From NCBI GenBank assembly GCA_009786195.1, contig WQTP01000041.1, positions 1-37,904 of the forward strand: a stretch of DNA of 37,904 bases, in the 5' to 3' direction. Below the pieces are notes generated by a model. It did no database searches, was not told the origin of the DNA, and saw only the letters and a list, made by a program, of their open reading frames with translations. Each line of letters starts with the position of its first letter. The stretch's first letter is position 1. The stretch comes from Candidatus Saccharimonadota bacterium. GTDB lineage: Bacteria > Patescibacteriota > Saccharimonadia > Saccharimonadales > Saccharimonadaceae. This document shows, piece by piece, positions 31,683-37,904 of the stretch. Both the position numbers and the translations under genes were made by a program.

Positions 31683-32768
31683 ATGAAAAAGCAAATCTTC
31701 GCCGATCCTTTTACCCTGGACTTCAACCCCGACTCAAACGAAGATTATCTAAATTTGGCTATTAGTAACTTTCTGAATTTGGAAGATAAACCTCAAGTTT
31801 TCTATGACACTATCAATAAATTATTCCGCGTACAGCAACGTTTAAAAATCGTTGCTAATGTTGCTAAACTACCTGAACTGCAAAATGGCTTTAACCACTT
31901 CAAGCAAGCTATTGATTGGCTAAGAATGAGTGTAGCTATTGCGGCTAGTCATAGTATCCCAGTTATAAACTCTTACGACGAGATTGACGAAACAAATTCA
32001 CAAGCTTTTGGGCAATTTGTATCTTGGTTCGAATCGGCATATCTTGCAAACCAGCAAACTTATCTTTACGCCGTCTTCTCATTAAGCGCAACACAAATTG
32101 ACTCAACTGAGATAATTCGAAATCAGACGAGCAACCTTAAGGGTGAGATCACAAAGACTGGAAATAAGAAGATTGAAGAAATTATTAACACAAGTAAGGT
32201 GGAAAAGGGCAAACTTAGCGAATTTGTTGCGCTCGATGAGTGGGCAAAGCATTACGATAAATTAGTCAACGCCGCAGGTGAAACTCTCTACGGCGAAAAT
32301 CATATCGAGAGTAAGCCAAAGAGATTCCTCCATTTCTTTAACCCAAAACCGCTTTCCAAACGATTATTCTACTGCTGGGTTTTATTCGCTATAGTTATAT
32401 TAATTGCGTTGGCACAGGATTGGCCGTCGGTTTGGGGTTCATTTTCTACTCAAAATCTGCGAGTGATTGGAGATGAGATTTTTAGTCACATTTGGTTATT
32501 CATTTTTCCGTCAATCTTTTACTCATTCACAATTAAAAACTATCGCGTAACCAGAAACCAAATGGCGCAAAACCAGCAACGTGCCACGAATGCTAGGGTT
32601 TTGCAGAATATGCTTGAGGCCAAAGAATCGATATCGCCAGAAAGTATGACTCAAATTGTAGCATATGCGTCTGAGTCGCTATTCGCTATTAAAAATACAG
32701 GCGAGTTGTCAAAGAAAGAAATCGAATCAAGTGGCGCAATTAGCGCAATCAAATCGTTTATCAAATAA
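31683..32768 (+). CDS. Membrane protein of unknown function
   Basis: 361 residues from the ATG at 31683, chosen because the perfect extended TGTTATAAT box (31671-31676) ends exactly 6 nt before it; an in-frame ATG at 31653 would precede the promoter. A largely helical cytoplasmic part (1-225) is followed by two TM segments (about 229-250 and 270-292) and a helical C-terminal tail (NQMAQNQQRATNARVLQNM, likely coiled coil). No family was recognised. It lies just inside repeat copy 1, convergent with the RhuM-like gene 4 bp away. Confidence 0.65.
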   Translation: MKKQIFADPFTLDFNPDSNEDYLNLAISNFLNLEDKPQVFYDTINKLFRVQQRLKIVANVAKLPELQNGFNHFKQAIDWLRMSVAIAASHSIPVINSYDEIDETNSQAFGQFVSWFESAYLANQQTYLYAVFSLSATQIDSTEIIRNQTSNLKGEITKTGNKKIEEIINTSKVEKGKLSEFVALDEWAKHYDKLVNAAGETLYGENHIESKPKRFLHFFNPKPLSKRLFYCWVLFAIVILIALAQDWPSVWGSFSTQNLRVIGDEIFSHIWLFIFPSIFYSFTIKNYRVTRNQMAQNQQRATNARVLQNMLEAKESISPESMTQIVAYASESLFAIKNTGELSKKEIESSGAISAIKSFIK

Positions 32769-32772
32769 CTAC

Positions 32773-33120
32773 TTATCTGGCAACAAGCCACTCTTGAAAC
32801 TTTTTCGCTTCGTCTGATCGCAAGCGCAAACCCAGTTCAACAACAACGCTTTCGTCATAATACCGAGTTTCATACAACTTACCGTCGTCCGCACGATGGG
32901 CAATAATTTCACTAACTGACTTTTTATTCAACACTTTACTATCAAAAATATCTCTCGACTGTTTGCGTATAGTACTGATATCCACCCCATATAATTTGGC
33001 TAACATTTTGGCGGTTAGCAGAATATCTTTGTCGCGAATAACAAGCGTGATATTTTCACCAACTGAGTTTTTATACTCGTCAAAAGTTAGGTCGTCGCTA
33101 AATCTGATTTCGTCGTTCAT
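32773..33120 (-). CDS. Small RhuM-like protein
   Basis: 115 residues. ITLVIRDKDILLTAKMLAKLYGVDISTIRKQSRDIFDSKVL, then DDGKLYETRYYDESVVVELGLRLRSDEAKKFQEWL, follows the N-terminal domain of the RhuM virulence-associated family, including the HTH-like AKLYGVDISTI and the A-DGK-YE-(R/K)-(Y/F)-Y segment. It is much shorter than full RhuM proteins, so it may be the minimal DNA-binding part. Function is unknown in the family. The perfect TATAAT (33132..33127) ends exactly 6 nt before the ATG. It stands just downstream of the histidine kinase gene. Confidence 0.7.
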   Translation of the reverse strand: MNDEIRFSDDLTFDEYKNSVGENITLVIRDKDILLTAKMLAKLYGVDISTIRKQSRDIFDSKVLNKKSVSEIIAHRADDGKLYETRYYDESVVVELGLRLRSDEAKKFQEWLVAR

Positions 33121-33127
33121 ATTACCA

Positions 33128-34096
33128 TTATACCTTTCTAGCCCAAAAAGTTACACCTGTGTCGTCGTTACTCTCAACAGTAATCTTAAACCCGATTTGC
33201 TCGGCTAAACGCTTGGCGAGTGGTAGGCCAAGCCCGAATCCGTCGCCAACTCGTGATTTTTCGACGCGGTAGAATCGATCAAAAATAAACGGCATGTCAT
33301 CGTCGCTAATGCCACAGCCGGAATCTTGCACGAACACATCGCCGTTTTCGCTACCAACAATCACGGTTGATCCGCGTGGGCTATATTTGATGGCATTATC
33401 GATTAGTATGGCCAGGATTTCTAAGAATAATTCAGTGTTACTTTGTATCTTGTGCGATTTGGTGGTATTTTTGATAACGATTTTTTGCTGGTCGGCAATC
33501 TTTTGCCACCGTGTTTGGGTTTTGTTCACTAGCTCGCGGACATCGATTTCGGTAATTTCGGGTTTTTCATCTAGACTCAACTTTAACAATCGGTCGGTTA
33601 GCTCTCGCAGTTTGCCAACCTCTTCTAAATTGCTTTTTACTAATTCTTGCAGCTGTTTTTTATCGAGTGATTTATCACGTAGTGCAACCTCGTTTTCCAT
33701 TTGCATGGCAGTCAGTGGCGTGCGTAATTCGTGGCTGGCGTCGCTGACAAATTGAGCTTGGGTCTCCATGTTTCGACGGATTGGTTTTAAGGTTAGGCGC
33801 GCCAAAAAATAACTAGCCATCGCCCCAAATATCAATACGCCCAGATTAATAAATATTAGAAAAATCAACATGTTGTCGCGTATTTCGTTATCGCGTTGCT
33901 GCATTAAAATACGAAAACTTTCGTTTTCATCTATGGACAATCGACCTTGCGCAAATCCGGCGCGCTGCACGATAGGGCGGTTTAGCTCGTTGTTGGTTGC
34001 ACCAAAAAAGGCTACGCTAAAACCAATACTAACTACGAGTAAAATTAGAGTATAAATCCCCGCTAGTTTCAAAACTGCTTTATCAATCACTTTCAT
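33128..34096 (-). CDS. Sensor histidine kinase
   Basis: 322 residues from the ATG at 34096 (a TTG one codon earlier is possible). Two TM segments (about 10-32 and 77-98) enclose a short outer loop of about 45 residues. The H box is FVSDASHELRTPLTAM (phosphorylated His122), the N box DNAIKYSP, and the G boxes DSGCGISDDDMP and GFGLGLPLAK. The small sensor loop resembles kinases that sense membrane stress or antimicrobial agents through a partner. Its start overlaps the response regulator end by 14 nt, so the pair is co-translated. Confidence 0.92.
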   Translation of the reverse strand: MKVIDKAVLKLAGIYTLILLVVSIGFSVAFFGATNNELNRPIVQRAGFAQGRLSIDENESFRILMQQRDNEIRDNMLIFLIFINLGVLIFGAMASYFLARLTLKPIRRNMETQAQFVSDASHELRTPLTAMQMENEVALRDKSLDKKQLQELVKSNLEEVGKLRELTDRLLKLSLDEKPEITEIDVRELVNKTQTRWQKIADQQKIVIKNTTKSHKIQSNTELFLEILAILIDNAIKYSPRGSTVIVGSENGDVFVQDSGCGISDDDMPFIFDRFYRVEKSRVGDGFGLGLPLAKRLAEQIGFKITVESNDDTGVTFWARKV

Positions 34097-34760
34097 CAAT
34101 TAAATATCCAAAACCGCGCAGGGTTTTTATTAATGGTTTGCCAGGGAACGGTTTATCAACTTTGCGGCGTAGTGACCCGATATAGACTTCGACGGTGTTG
34201 GGTAAAATGTCGGTGTCAAAATCCCAAACGTGACCGATAATTTTGTCCTTACTCATGGCGCGACCGGAATTTCGCATTAAGTATTCCAACAACCTGAACT
34301 CGGTCGTGGTCAGTTTCAGGCGTGTTTTACCGCGTCGCGCTTCGTGTTTCACAGTGTCAAGCGATAAATTACCGATCCGCAGGACGTTACCCGAAATATC
34401 ACTTGGCCGACGAAGTAGTGCCCGCACCCGTGCCATTAGTTCCTCGAAACTAAACGGCTTTATCAAGTAATCGTCCGCCCCAGCGTCCAGGCCTGTTACA
34501 CGGTCGCGGATTTGCGATTTGGCAGTCAAAAACAAAATGGGTGTTTTGATTTGGGCCTTTCTGATTTCTTGGCAAATATCAACACCGCTTGTTCCGGGCA
34601 ACATCCAATCCAGGATAACAAGATCGTATTCATCACCCAGCGCTGCGCCCAATCCGCTATCACCGTCATTTTGGATCTCAACAACGAATTTTTCTTGGCG
34701 TAGCCCGCGAGCAATAGCGCCTGCAATCTTGACTTCGTCCTCGACAACTAATATCTTCAT
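34083..34760 (-). CDS. OmpR-family response regulator
   Basis: 225 residues. The receiver domain (1-118) has acidic ED at 7-8, phospho-acceptor Asp51 in VILDWMLPG, FLTAK and LIKPF. The winged-helix DNA-binding domain (about 128-222) has TTTEFRLLEYLMRNSGRAMSKDKI and NTVEVYIGSLRRKVD. The partner kinase follows at once. A perfect TATAAT (34772..34767) ends exactly 6 nt before the ATG, so the operon mRNA starts at or beside the start codon. The likely target is the adjacent ABC exporter, whose promoter has CTGAAAACT direct repeats with 11-bp period (37089-37108). Confidence 0.93.
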   Translation of the reverse strand: MKILVVEDEVKIAGAIARGLRQEKFVVEIQNDGDSGLGAALGDEYDLVILDWMLPGTSGVDICQEIRKAQIKTPILFLTAKSQIRDRVTGLDAGADDYLIKPFSFEELMARVRALLRRPSDISGNVLRIGNLSLDTVKHEARRGKTRLKLTTTEFRLLEYLMRNSGRAMSKDKIIGHVWDFDTDILPNTVEVYIGSLRRKVDKPFPGKPLIKTLRGFGYLIDESD

Positions 34761-34777
34761 GACTCTATTATACCTTT

Positions 34778-35446
34778 TTATCTACCTAATTTGCCGCCTT
34801 GCATCTGCATGACAATCGCGTCGGCGTGGCGAGCGACTTTTTGGCTGTGTGTTACGATTATCACAATTTTGCCACTATCAGCCAAGGATTTGAACAGTGC
34901 TAAAATCTTTTCTTCGGTGTGTTCGTCGATGTTGCCAGTTGGTTCGTCTGCCACCACAATCGGCACATCGCCAGCCATAGCGCGGGCGATGGCTACGCGT
35001 TGTTGTTGCCCGCCGGACAATTTTTGGACTAATCGATCAGCCTCGGATTTTTTAATACCAACCCTGGCTAGTAATTCATAGGCGCGTTCTTTTTCATTTT
35101 CGCGGTGTCCCGCAAAATCTAGCGCAACCTCGATATTTTCGCGTGCTGTCATATAACGAATCAGATTAAAACTCTGAAACACGATGTTGACATATTTCAG
35201 GCGAAATTCGTTTTCGCCAATCTGCCGCAAACTTTGACCGTTAAATTTGATATCGCCGTCCTGGATTTTATCAAGCGCCGCGATTAGTGAAATCAACGTT
35301 GTTTTACCGCAACCACTCTCGCCGACAATGGCGTACATTTTACCGCTTTCAAAGGTGGCGTCCACGCCACGCAAGACTTCCACCGCATTTTGCCCGTCGT
35401 CATAGGTGTGACGCAGATTCTTAATTTCCAATTTATTTTTAGTCAT
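34778..35446 (-). CDS. ABC transporter ATPase of MacB/LolD type
   Basis: 222 residues. Walker A GESGCGKTT (about 43-51), Q-loop VFQSFNLI, signature LSGGQQQRVAIARAM, Walker B VVADEPTGNID and switch His in VTHS are all present. The sequence class is that of ATPases serving FtsX/MacB-fold permeases, which expel peptides or move lipoproteins by mechanotransmission. AAGGAG lies 7 nt before the ATG. It starts 3 bp after the stop of its permease gene and is followed by the two-component system. Confidence 0.93.
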   Translation of the reverse strand: MTKNKLEIKNLRHTYDDGQNAVEVLRGVDATFESGKMYAIVGESGCGKTTLISLIAALDKIQDGDIKFNGQSLRQIGENEFRLKYVNIVFQSFNLIRYMTARENIEVALDFAGHRENEKERAYELLARVGIKKSEADRLVQKLSGGQQQRVAIARAMAGDVPIVVADEPTGNIDEHTEEKILALFKSLADSGKIVIIVTHSQKVARHADAIVMQMQGGKLGR

Positions 35447-35449
35447 TTT

Positions 35450-37039
35450 CTACTCCTTTCCCGTCAAAATTGTTTTAGGTTGATAGCGCAAGATATTCGC
35501 GCTCGGTAGAATCATCGCCACAATCAGGATTAGATAACCCGCACCGAACAGGGTTAAGTATTCCTGGATTCCAGCGCTGACGTCAATTTCGTCGATGGCT
35601 TTGACGTTTGCACCACTCAGGTTCTGCTGGCCAAAACGTCGAATCGCACCGCCACCACCTGGGCCCATCGTTGTTTCGTCCGCCGATTCGGCTTCCGACG
35701 ACGCAACTTGCTGCGCCAGTAAACTCTCGCCCATATAGCTCGCAATTAATTGACCCGTGCCCAGCGACAACACAAAACCGACCGTGCCAACAATCACTAG
35801 TTCCAGGAAAATCTGACCCAAGATACTGCCGCGTTTTGCGCCCAAGGACAGTAACACACCCATTTCATATCGACGATCCTTGACGTTGATAATCACGATC
35901 AGGGTAATTATTGTTACCGCCGCAATAATCACAATCCACATTACGGCTCCTGCAAAACTACCGACGTTTTCAATTGGGCCGACCATGGTTTGATAAGACG
36001 TGTCATCAATGTCGAGCTTCAGACCGTCCAATTTTTCCGCAAAACCATCATCTGCCCAGGCCAAAAAAGCGTCTTTCTCCTCGGCCTGCGCCAGATAATA
36101 TTTCACGCTACTAACGGTCAGATTTTCAAGTTGCTCGCTGGTCATGAACTTTTTAGCGGTCGCTAAACTCATATAAATTGTATTGTTGTTAAACGAATCT
36201 TCGCCGTTTTCGTCAAGCGCAGTCGATTTATACGTCCCAACAATAGTCAGCGTAATTTCGGTTTCGTCGCTGACGGTTTTTAACTTAATACTATCGCCCG
36301 TGCTCAGTGAATTGTCGTCCAAGAGTTGCTGCGAAACAATCACCGCGTTTTCGGACTGGGGGTCATAGACTTTACCGTCCACTAAACTAACTGTGCCTGC
36401 TTCGACTTCACTGACGAAACTGAAATTGTCAATACCCTGGATGGTGGTGTCGCCACCGGATAATGTCGGGTCGCTAATATTGAGATTCATACTAAAAGTG
36501 AAGTTTGGTCTTGCCATACCACCGCCGGGCATTCCAGCGCCACCGGTGCTTTGTGAATTATATTGGTCGCGCGCGGCATTGTATTCGCTTTCGGCGCTTT
36601 CGACCTGATCGCGCATATTTTGGAATTGTTCTTGCATTTCGCGTTCGCGCTGGTTTTGCACCGTTTCAACGGCTGTATAGTTGCTGGCATTGGCGGTAAT
36701 CGAGATGCTATAAGTCGCAGCAGTTAAGTATTCAGATTCGCCGATACTTTTGGCTAACCCTTCGCTAATAGTCGGCATTGTGATATTTGACATCCCAGAA
36801 CTGCCGGATGAGCGCATAGATTGCATTTGCTCTTGCAGTTTCTCGGTATCGGTCGTTAAGTAAACAACGCTCCCCATTTTTTCTTTGGCGGCTTGTACAC
36901 TGACATCTACCGAATTTCTGATGGCGATAGTCGCTAACATCATGTTTGCCATCACAAACAAAATCGCAACCAGTATTATGCCGCGACTGGGCTTTCTGAT
37001 GGTTGACAGCCACGAACGTTTAATCATGTTTTTGAACAT
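35450..37039 (-). CDS. MacB/FtsX-type ABC transporter permease
   Basis: 529 residues. TM1 (about 20-42) is followed by a large outer domain (about 45-365), then three TM segments (about 368-393, 410-435, 495-518) in the FtsX pattern (DRRYEMGVLLSLGAKRGSILGQIFLE). The outer domain has a probable coiled coil (about 125-165, QNQREREMQEQFQNMRDQVE) and a Gly/Met-rich loop. An exporter of peptides or other envelope-active compounds is inferred. AAGGAG precedes the ATG. The promoter at about 37073-37108 has a TACAAT -10, a poor -35 and overlapping direct repeats, as expected for activation by an OmpR-type regulator. Confidence 0.88.
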   Translation of the reverse strand: MFKNMIKRSWLSTIRKPSRGIILVAILFVMANMMLATIAIRNSVDVSVQAAKEKMGSVVYLTTDTEKLQEQMQSMRSSGSSGMSNITMPTISEGLAKSIGESEYLTAATYSISITANASNYTAVETVQNQREREMQEQFQNMRDQVESAESEYNAARDQYNSQSTGGAGMPGGGMARPNFTFSMNLNISDPTLSGGDTTIQGIDNFSFVSEVEAGTVSLVDGKVYDPQSENAVIVSQQLLDDNSLSTGDSIKLKTVSDETEITLTIVGTYKSTALDENGEDSFNNNTIYMSLATAKKFMTSEQLENLTVSSVKYYLAQAEEKDAFLAWADDGFAEKLDGLKLDIDDTSYQTMVGPIENVGSFAGAVMWIVIIAAVTIITLIVIINVKDRRYEMGVLLSLGAKRGSILGQIFLELVIVGTVGFVLSLGTGQLIASYMGESLLAQQVASSEAESADETTMGPGGGGAIRRFGQQNLSGANVKAIDEIDVSAGIQEYLTLFGAGYLILIVAMILPSANILRYQPKTILTGKE

Positions 37040-37072
37040 CTACTCTCCTTAATTTAATTGATTATGTTAAGC

Positions 37073-37108
37073 ATTGTATAGCTTGAAACTGAAAACTAGC
37101 TGAAAACT
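37073..37108 (-). promoter_or_regulatory. Exporter promoter with 11-bp-period direct repeats
   Basis: The -10 TACAAT is at 37078..37073. The -35 position (37101..37096, AGCTAG) is poor but lies inside two CTGAAAACT repeats (37089-37097 and 37100-37108) spaced 11 bp apart, the layout of PhoB/OmpR-type sites. Control by the neighbouring response regulator is inferred. Confidence 0.55.
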
Positions 37109-37109
37109 C

Positions 37110-37309
37110 ATTTTGGGGCAGTTAGTGAATTATTTTTGGGGCATTTTATCACTGTTATTTGACGACTGGATTAGACCAGTTAGTGAAAACGCCGTAGGCG
37201 TGGGCGTTGCCCACTGCGTGAAACGTAAAATCTTTGATTTTCGTACGTTCGTCACCAATGCGAAGCATTGAGCCGACAGGCAACGGCTATTGCCGTTCGG
37301 CGCGCCACC
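37110..37309. repeat. Cluster of short direct repeats and palindromes, no gene
   Basis: The 37040-37616 stretch has no supported gene. Outside the exporter promoter and repeat copy 2 it holds two TTTTGGGGCA copies (37111, 37134), two CAGTTAGTGAA copies (37119, 37177), and a run of small palindromes (GTGGGC-type near 37190-37210, an ACGTAAAATC/GATTTTCGT stem near 37223-37250, CAATGCGAAGCATTG near 37256-37270, and CAACGG/CCGTT near 37281-37297). Confidence 0.6.
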
Positions 37310-37464
37310 TTTTGCGAAGCAAAAGAAAATCCCAAAATCCAAATTCGATTTAATATCTGGCGGCTTCGTCGCCTTTTTCCCCGCCGATTTTTTTTAATAA
37401 ATTATTGAATTTGGTTTTTGGGATTTTATGCACGCGTAGCGTGCGTGGCGCGCCTTCGGGGTTT
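37310..37464 (-). repeat. Palindromic dispersed repeat, copy 2 (inverted)
   Basis: About 155 bp, the reverse complement of copy 1 (31446-31604) with few changes, including the same ends (CTTTTGCTTCGCAAAA and CCGAAGGCGCGCC). The two copies face each other across 5.7 kb. The halves AAAATCCCAAAATCCAAATTC and GAATTTGGTTTTTGGGATTTT make this copy an imperfect hairpin. Confidence 0.8.
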
Positions 37465-37567
37465 CAATTTTTCGTGCTAAAATAGGTTCGAGCAGATGTG
37501 AAAATCTGCCCCAAGCCTAGGATTTTTACCACTTATCACCTTTTTTAAACCACTTGGCGATTTTTGC

Positions 37568-37596
37568 TAGACAACGTTTTTAGTCGCAGTTATAAT
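37568..37596 (+). promoter_or_regulatory. Promoter of the LytTR gene
   Basis: TAGACA (37568-37573), a 17-bp spacer and a perfect TATAAT (37591-37596). The start near 37603 gives a short leader containing AGGA, 9 nt before the ATG. Confidence 0.65.
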
Positions 37597-37616
37597 TGAA
37601 TCAGGATTAAATTGCA

Positions 37617-37904
37617 ATGAAAATCCGTGTAGAAATCGACGAACAAATGAACGAGCCGGAAATTGTGCTGCATTGTCCCGCTATCGACGGTGAAGTAGCT
37701 CGGATTCAGACGGCCATTTTGGACGCGCTGAGCAAGGAACGTAAATTAACTCTAGTGCGCGACGGTCGTGATTACTACCTGCCCGCCGAGAATATTCTGT
37801 TTTTTGAAGCGGTCGACGGTAAAACTTGGGCGCATACGGCGAAAAATATTTACGAAATCAAACTGCGGCTCTATGAACTCGAAAATATTTTACCCGCCAG
37901 TTTC
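37617..37904 (+). CDS. LytTR-domain DNA-binding protein, N-terminal part (cut by window edge)
   Basis: 96 visible residues, open to the window end: MKIRVEIDEQMNEPEIVLHC, then RDGRDYYLPAENILFFEAVDGKTWAHTAKNIYEIKLRLYELENILP. This is the stand-alone LytTR family pattern (short N-terminal strand, then the LytTR fold with ILFFE and a YE-K-L-LE-LP segment). These proteins bind paired direct repeats as regulators, often of their own operon with a membrane partner. The remainder (about 50 residues expected) is outside the window. Confidence 0.85.
   Translation, partial: MKIRVEIDEQMNEPEIVLHCPAIDGEVARIQTAILDALSKERKLTLVRDGRDYYLPAENILFFEAVDGKTWAHTAKNIYEIKLRLYELENILPASF

Noticed and set aside
31605-37309. 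An integrative element or composite transposon.
   Set aside because: No integrase, transposase or resolvase is encoded between the inverted repeats; only the repeats themselves can be supported.
1-37904. Alternative genetic code (UGA as Gly, as in Absconditabacteria/Gracilibacteria).
   Set aside because: TGA ends several clear genes at the expected length and no conserved Gly needs a TGA codon.

Overview
The window looks like a chromosome segment of a Patescibacteria/CPR bacterium, most plausibly Saccharibacteria-like. This is an inference from gene content: a MurA with an N-terminal HTH domain, very large IPT/TIG surface proteins with WxL-like C-termini, P-[NG]-T-G anchor proteins and a compact ribosomal/translation block. 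TGA works as a normal stop (for example at the ends of the genes at 5369 and 22822), so the UGA=Gly code of Absconditabacteria/Gracilibacteria is not used.

Region by region. 1-4750 (all minus, plus one small + strand RNA): tuf, rpsJ and the start of rplC. The usual rpsJ-rplC junction is split by four extra genes (a CxxC-cluster protein, a small membrane protein, a membrane-anchored C39-like peptidase and a short unknown gene). rpsJ, rplC and tuf each have their own promoter and a structured leader. 4785-10774 (minus): surface locus 1, in the order giant IPT protein, WxL-like protein, DUF916-like membrane protein, P-G-T-G-anchored protein. 10842-12017: a membrane-anchored DsbA-like thiol oxidoreductase and tRNA-Arg(CCG). 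12179-22390: surface locus 2, with a 2429-residue IPT/Gly-rich/lectin-like protein on + and P-N-T-G anchor, DUF916-like and WxL-like genes on minus. 22672-24245: tRNA-Lys(CTT), a four-TM protein and murB. 24246-27587: three paralogous membrane proteins, two with an HExxH motif and one in which both His are replaced, plus an unrelated membrane protein. 27607-30651: glyA and HTH-murA. 30718-31231: a small RNA-like unit and an orphan MazF-like toxin. 31359-31436: tRNA-His(GTG). 31446-37464: a segment bounded by two inverted copies of a ~155-bp palindromic repeat, holding an unknown membrane protein, a RhuM-like protein, a two-component system and a MacB-like ABC exporter. 37617-end: the start of a LytTR-domain regulator.

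How the genes fit together. The two surface loci have the composition of Gram-positive WxL clusters: a WxL-type secreted protein, a DUF916-type membrane partner, a small sorted/anchored protein and a giant adhesin. The neighbouring DsbA-like protein is well placed to form their disulfides. MurA and MurB supply early peptidoglycan precursors. The two-component system probably controls the adjacent ABC exporter through direct repeats with an 11-bp period.

A genome-wide feature also shows here. Thirteen genes, nearly all first in a transcription unit, have a -10 box ending only 6 to 10 nt before the ATG (exactly 6 in eight of them), the signature of leaderless mRNAs. Several downstream operon genes and the translation genes instead use clear Shine-Dalgarno sequences.
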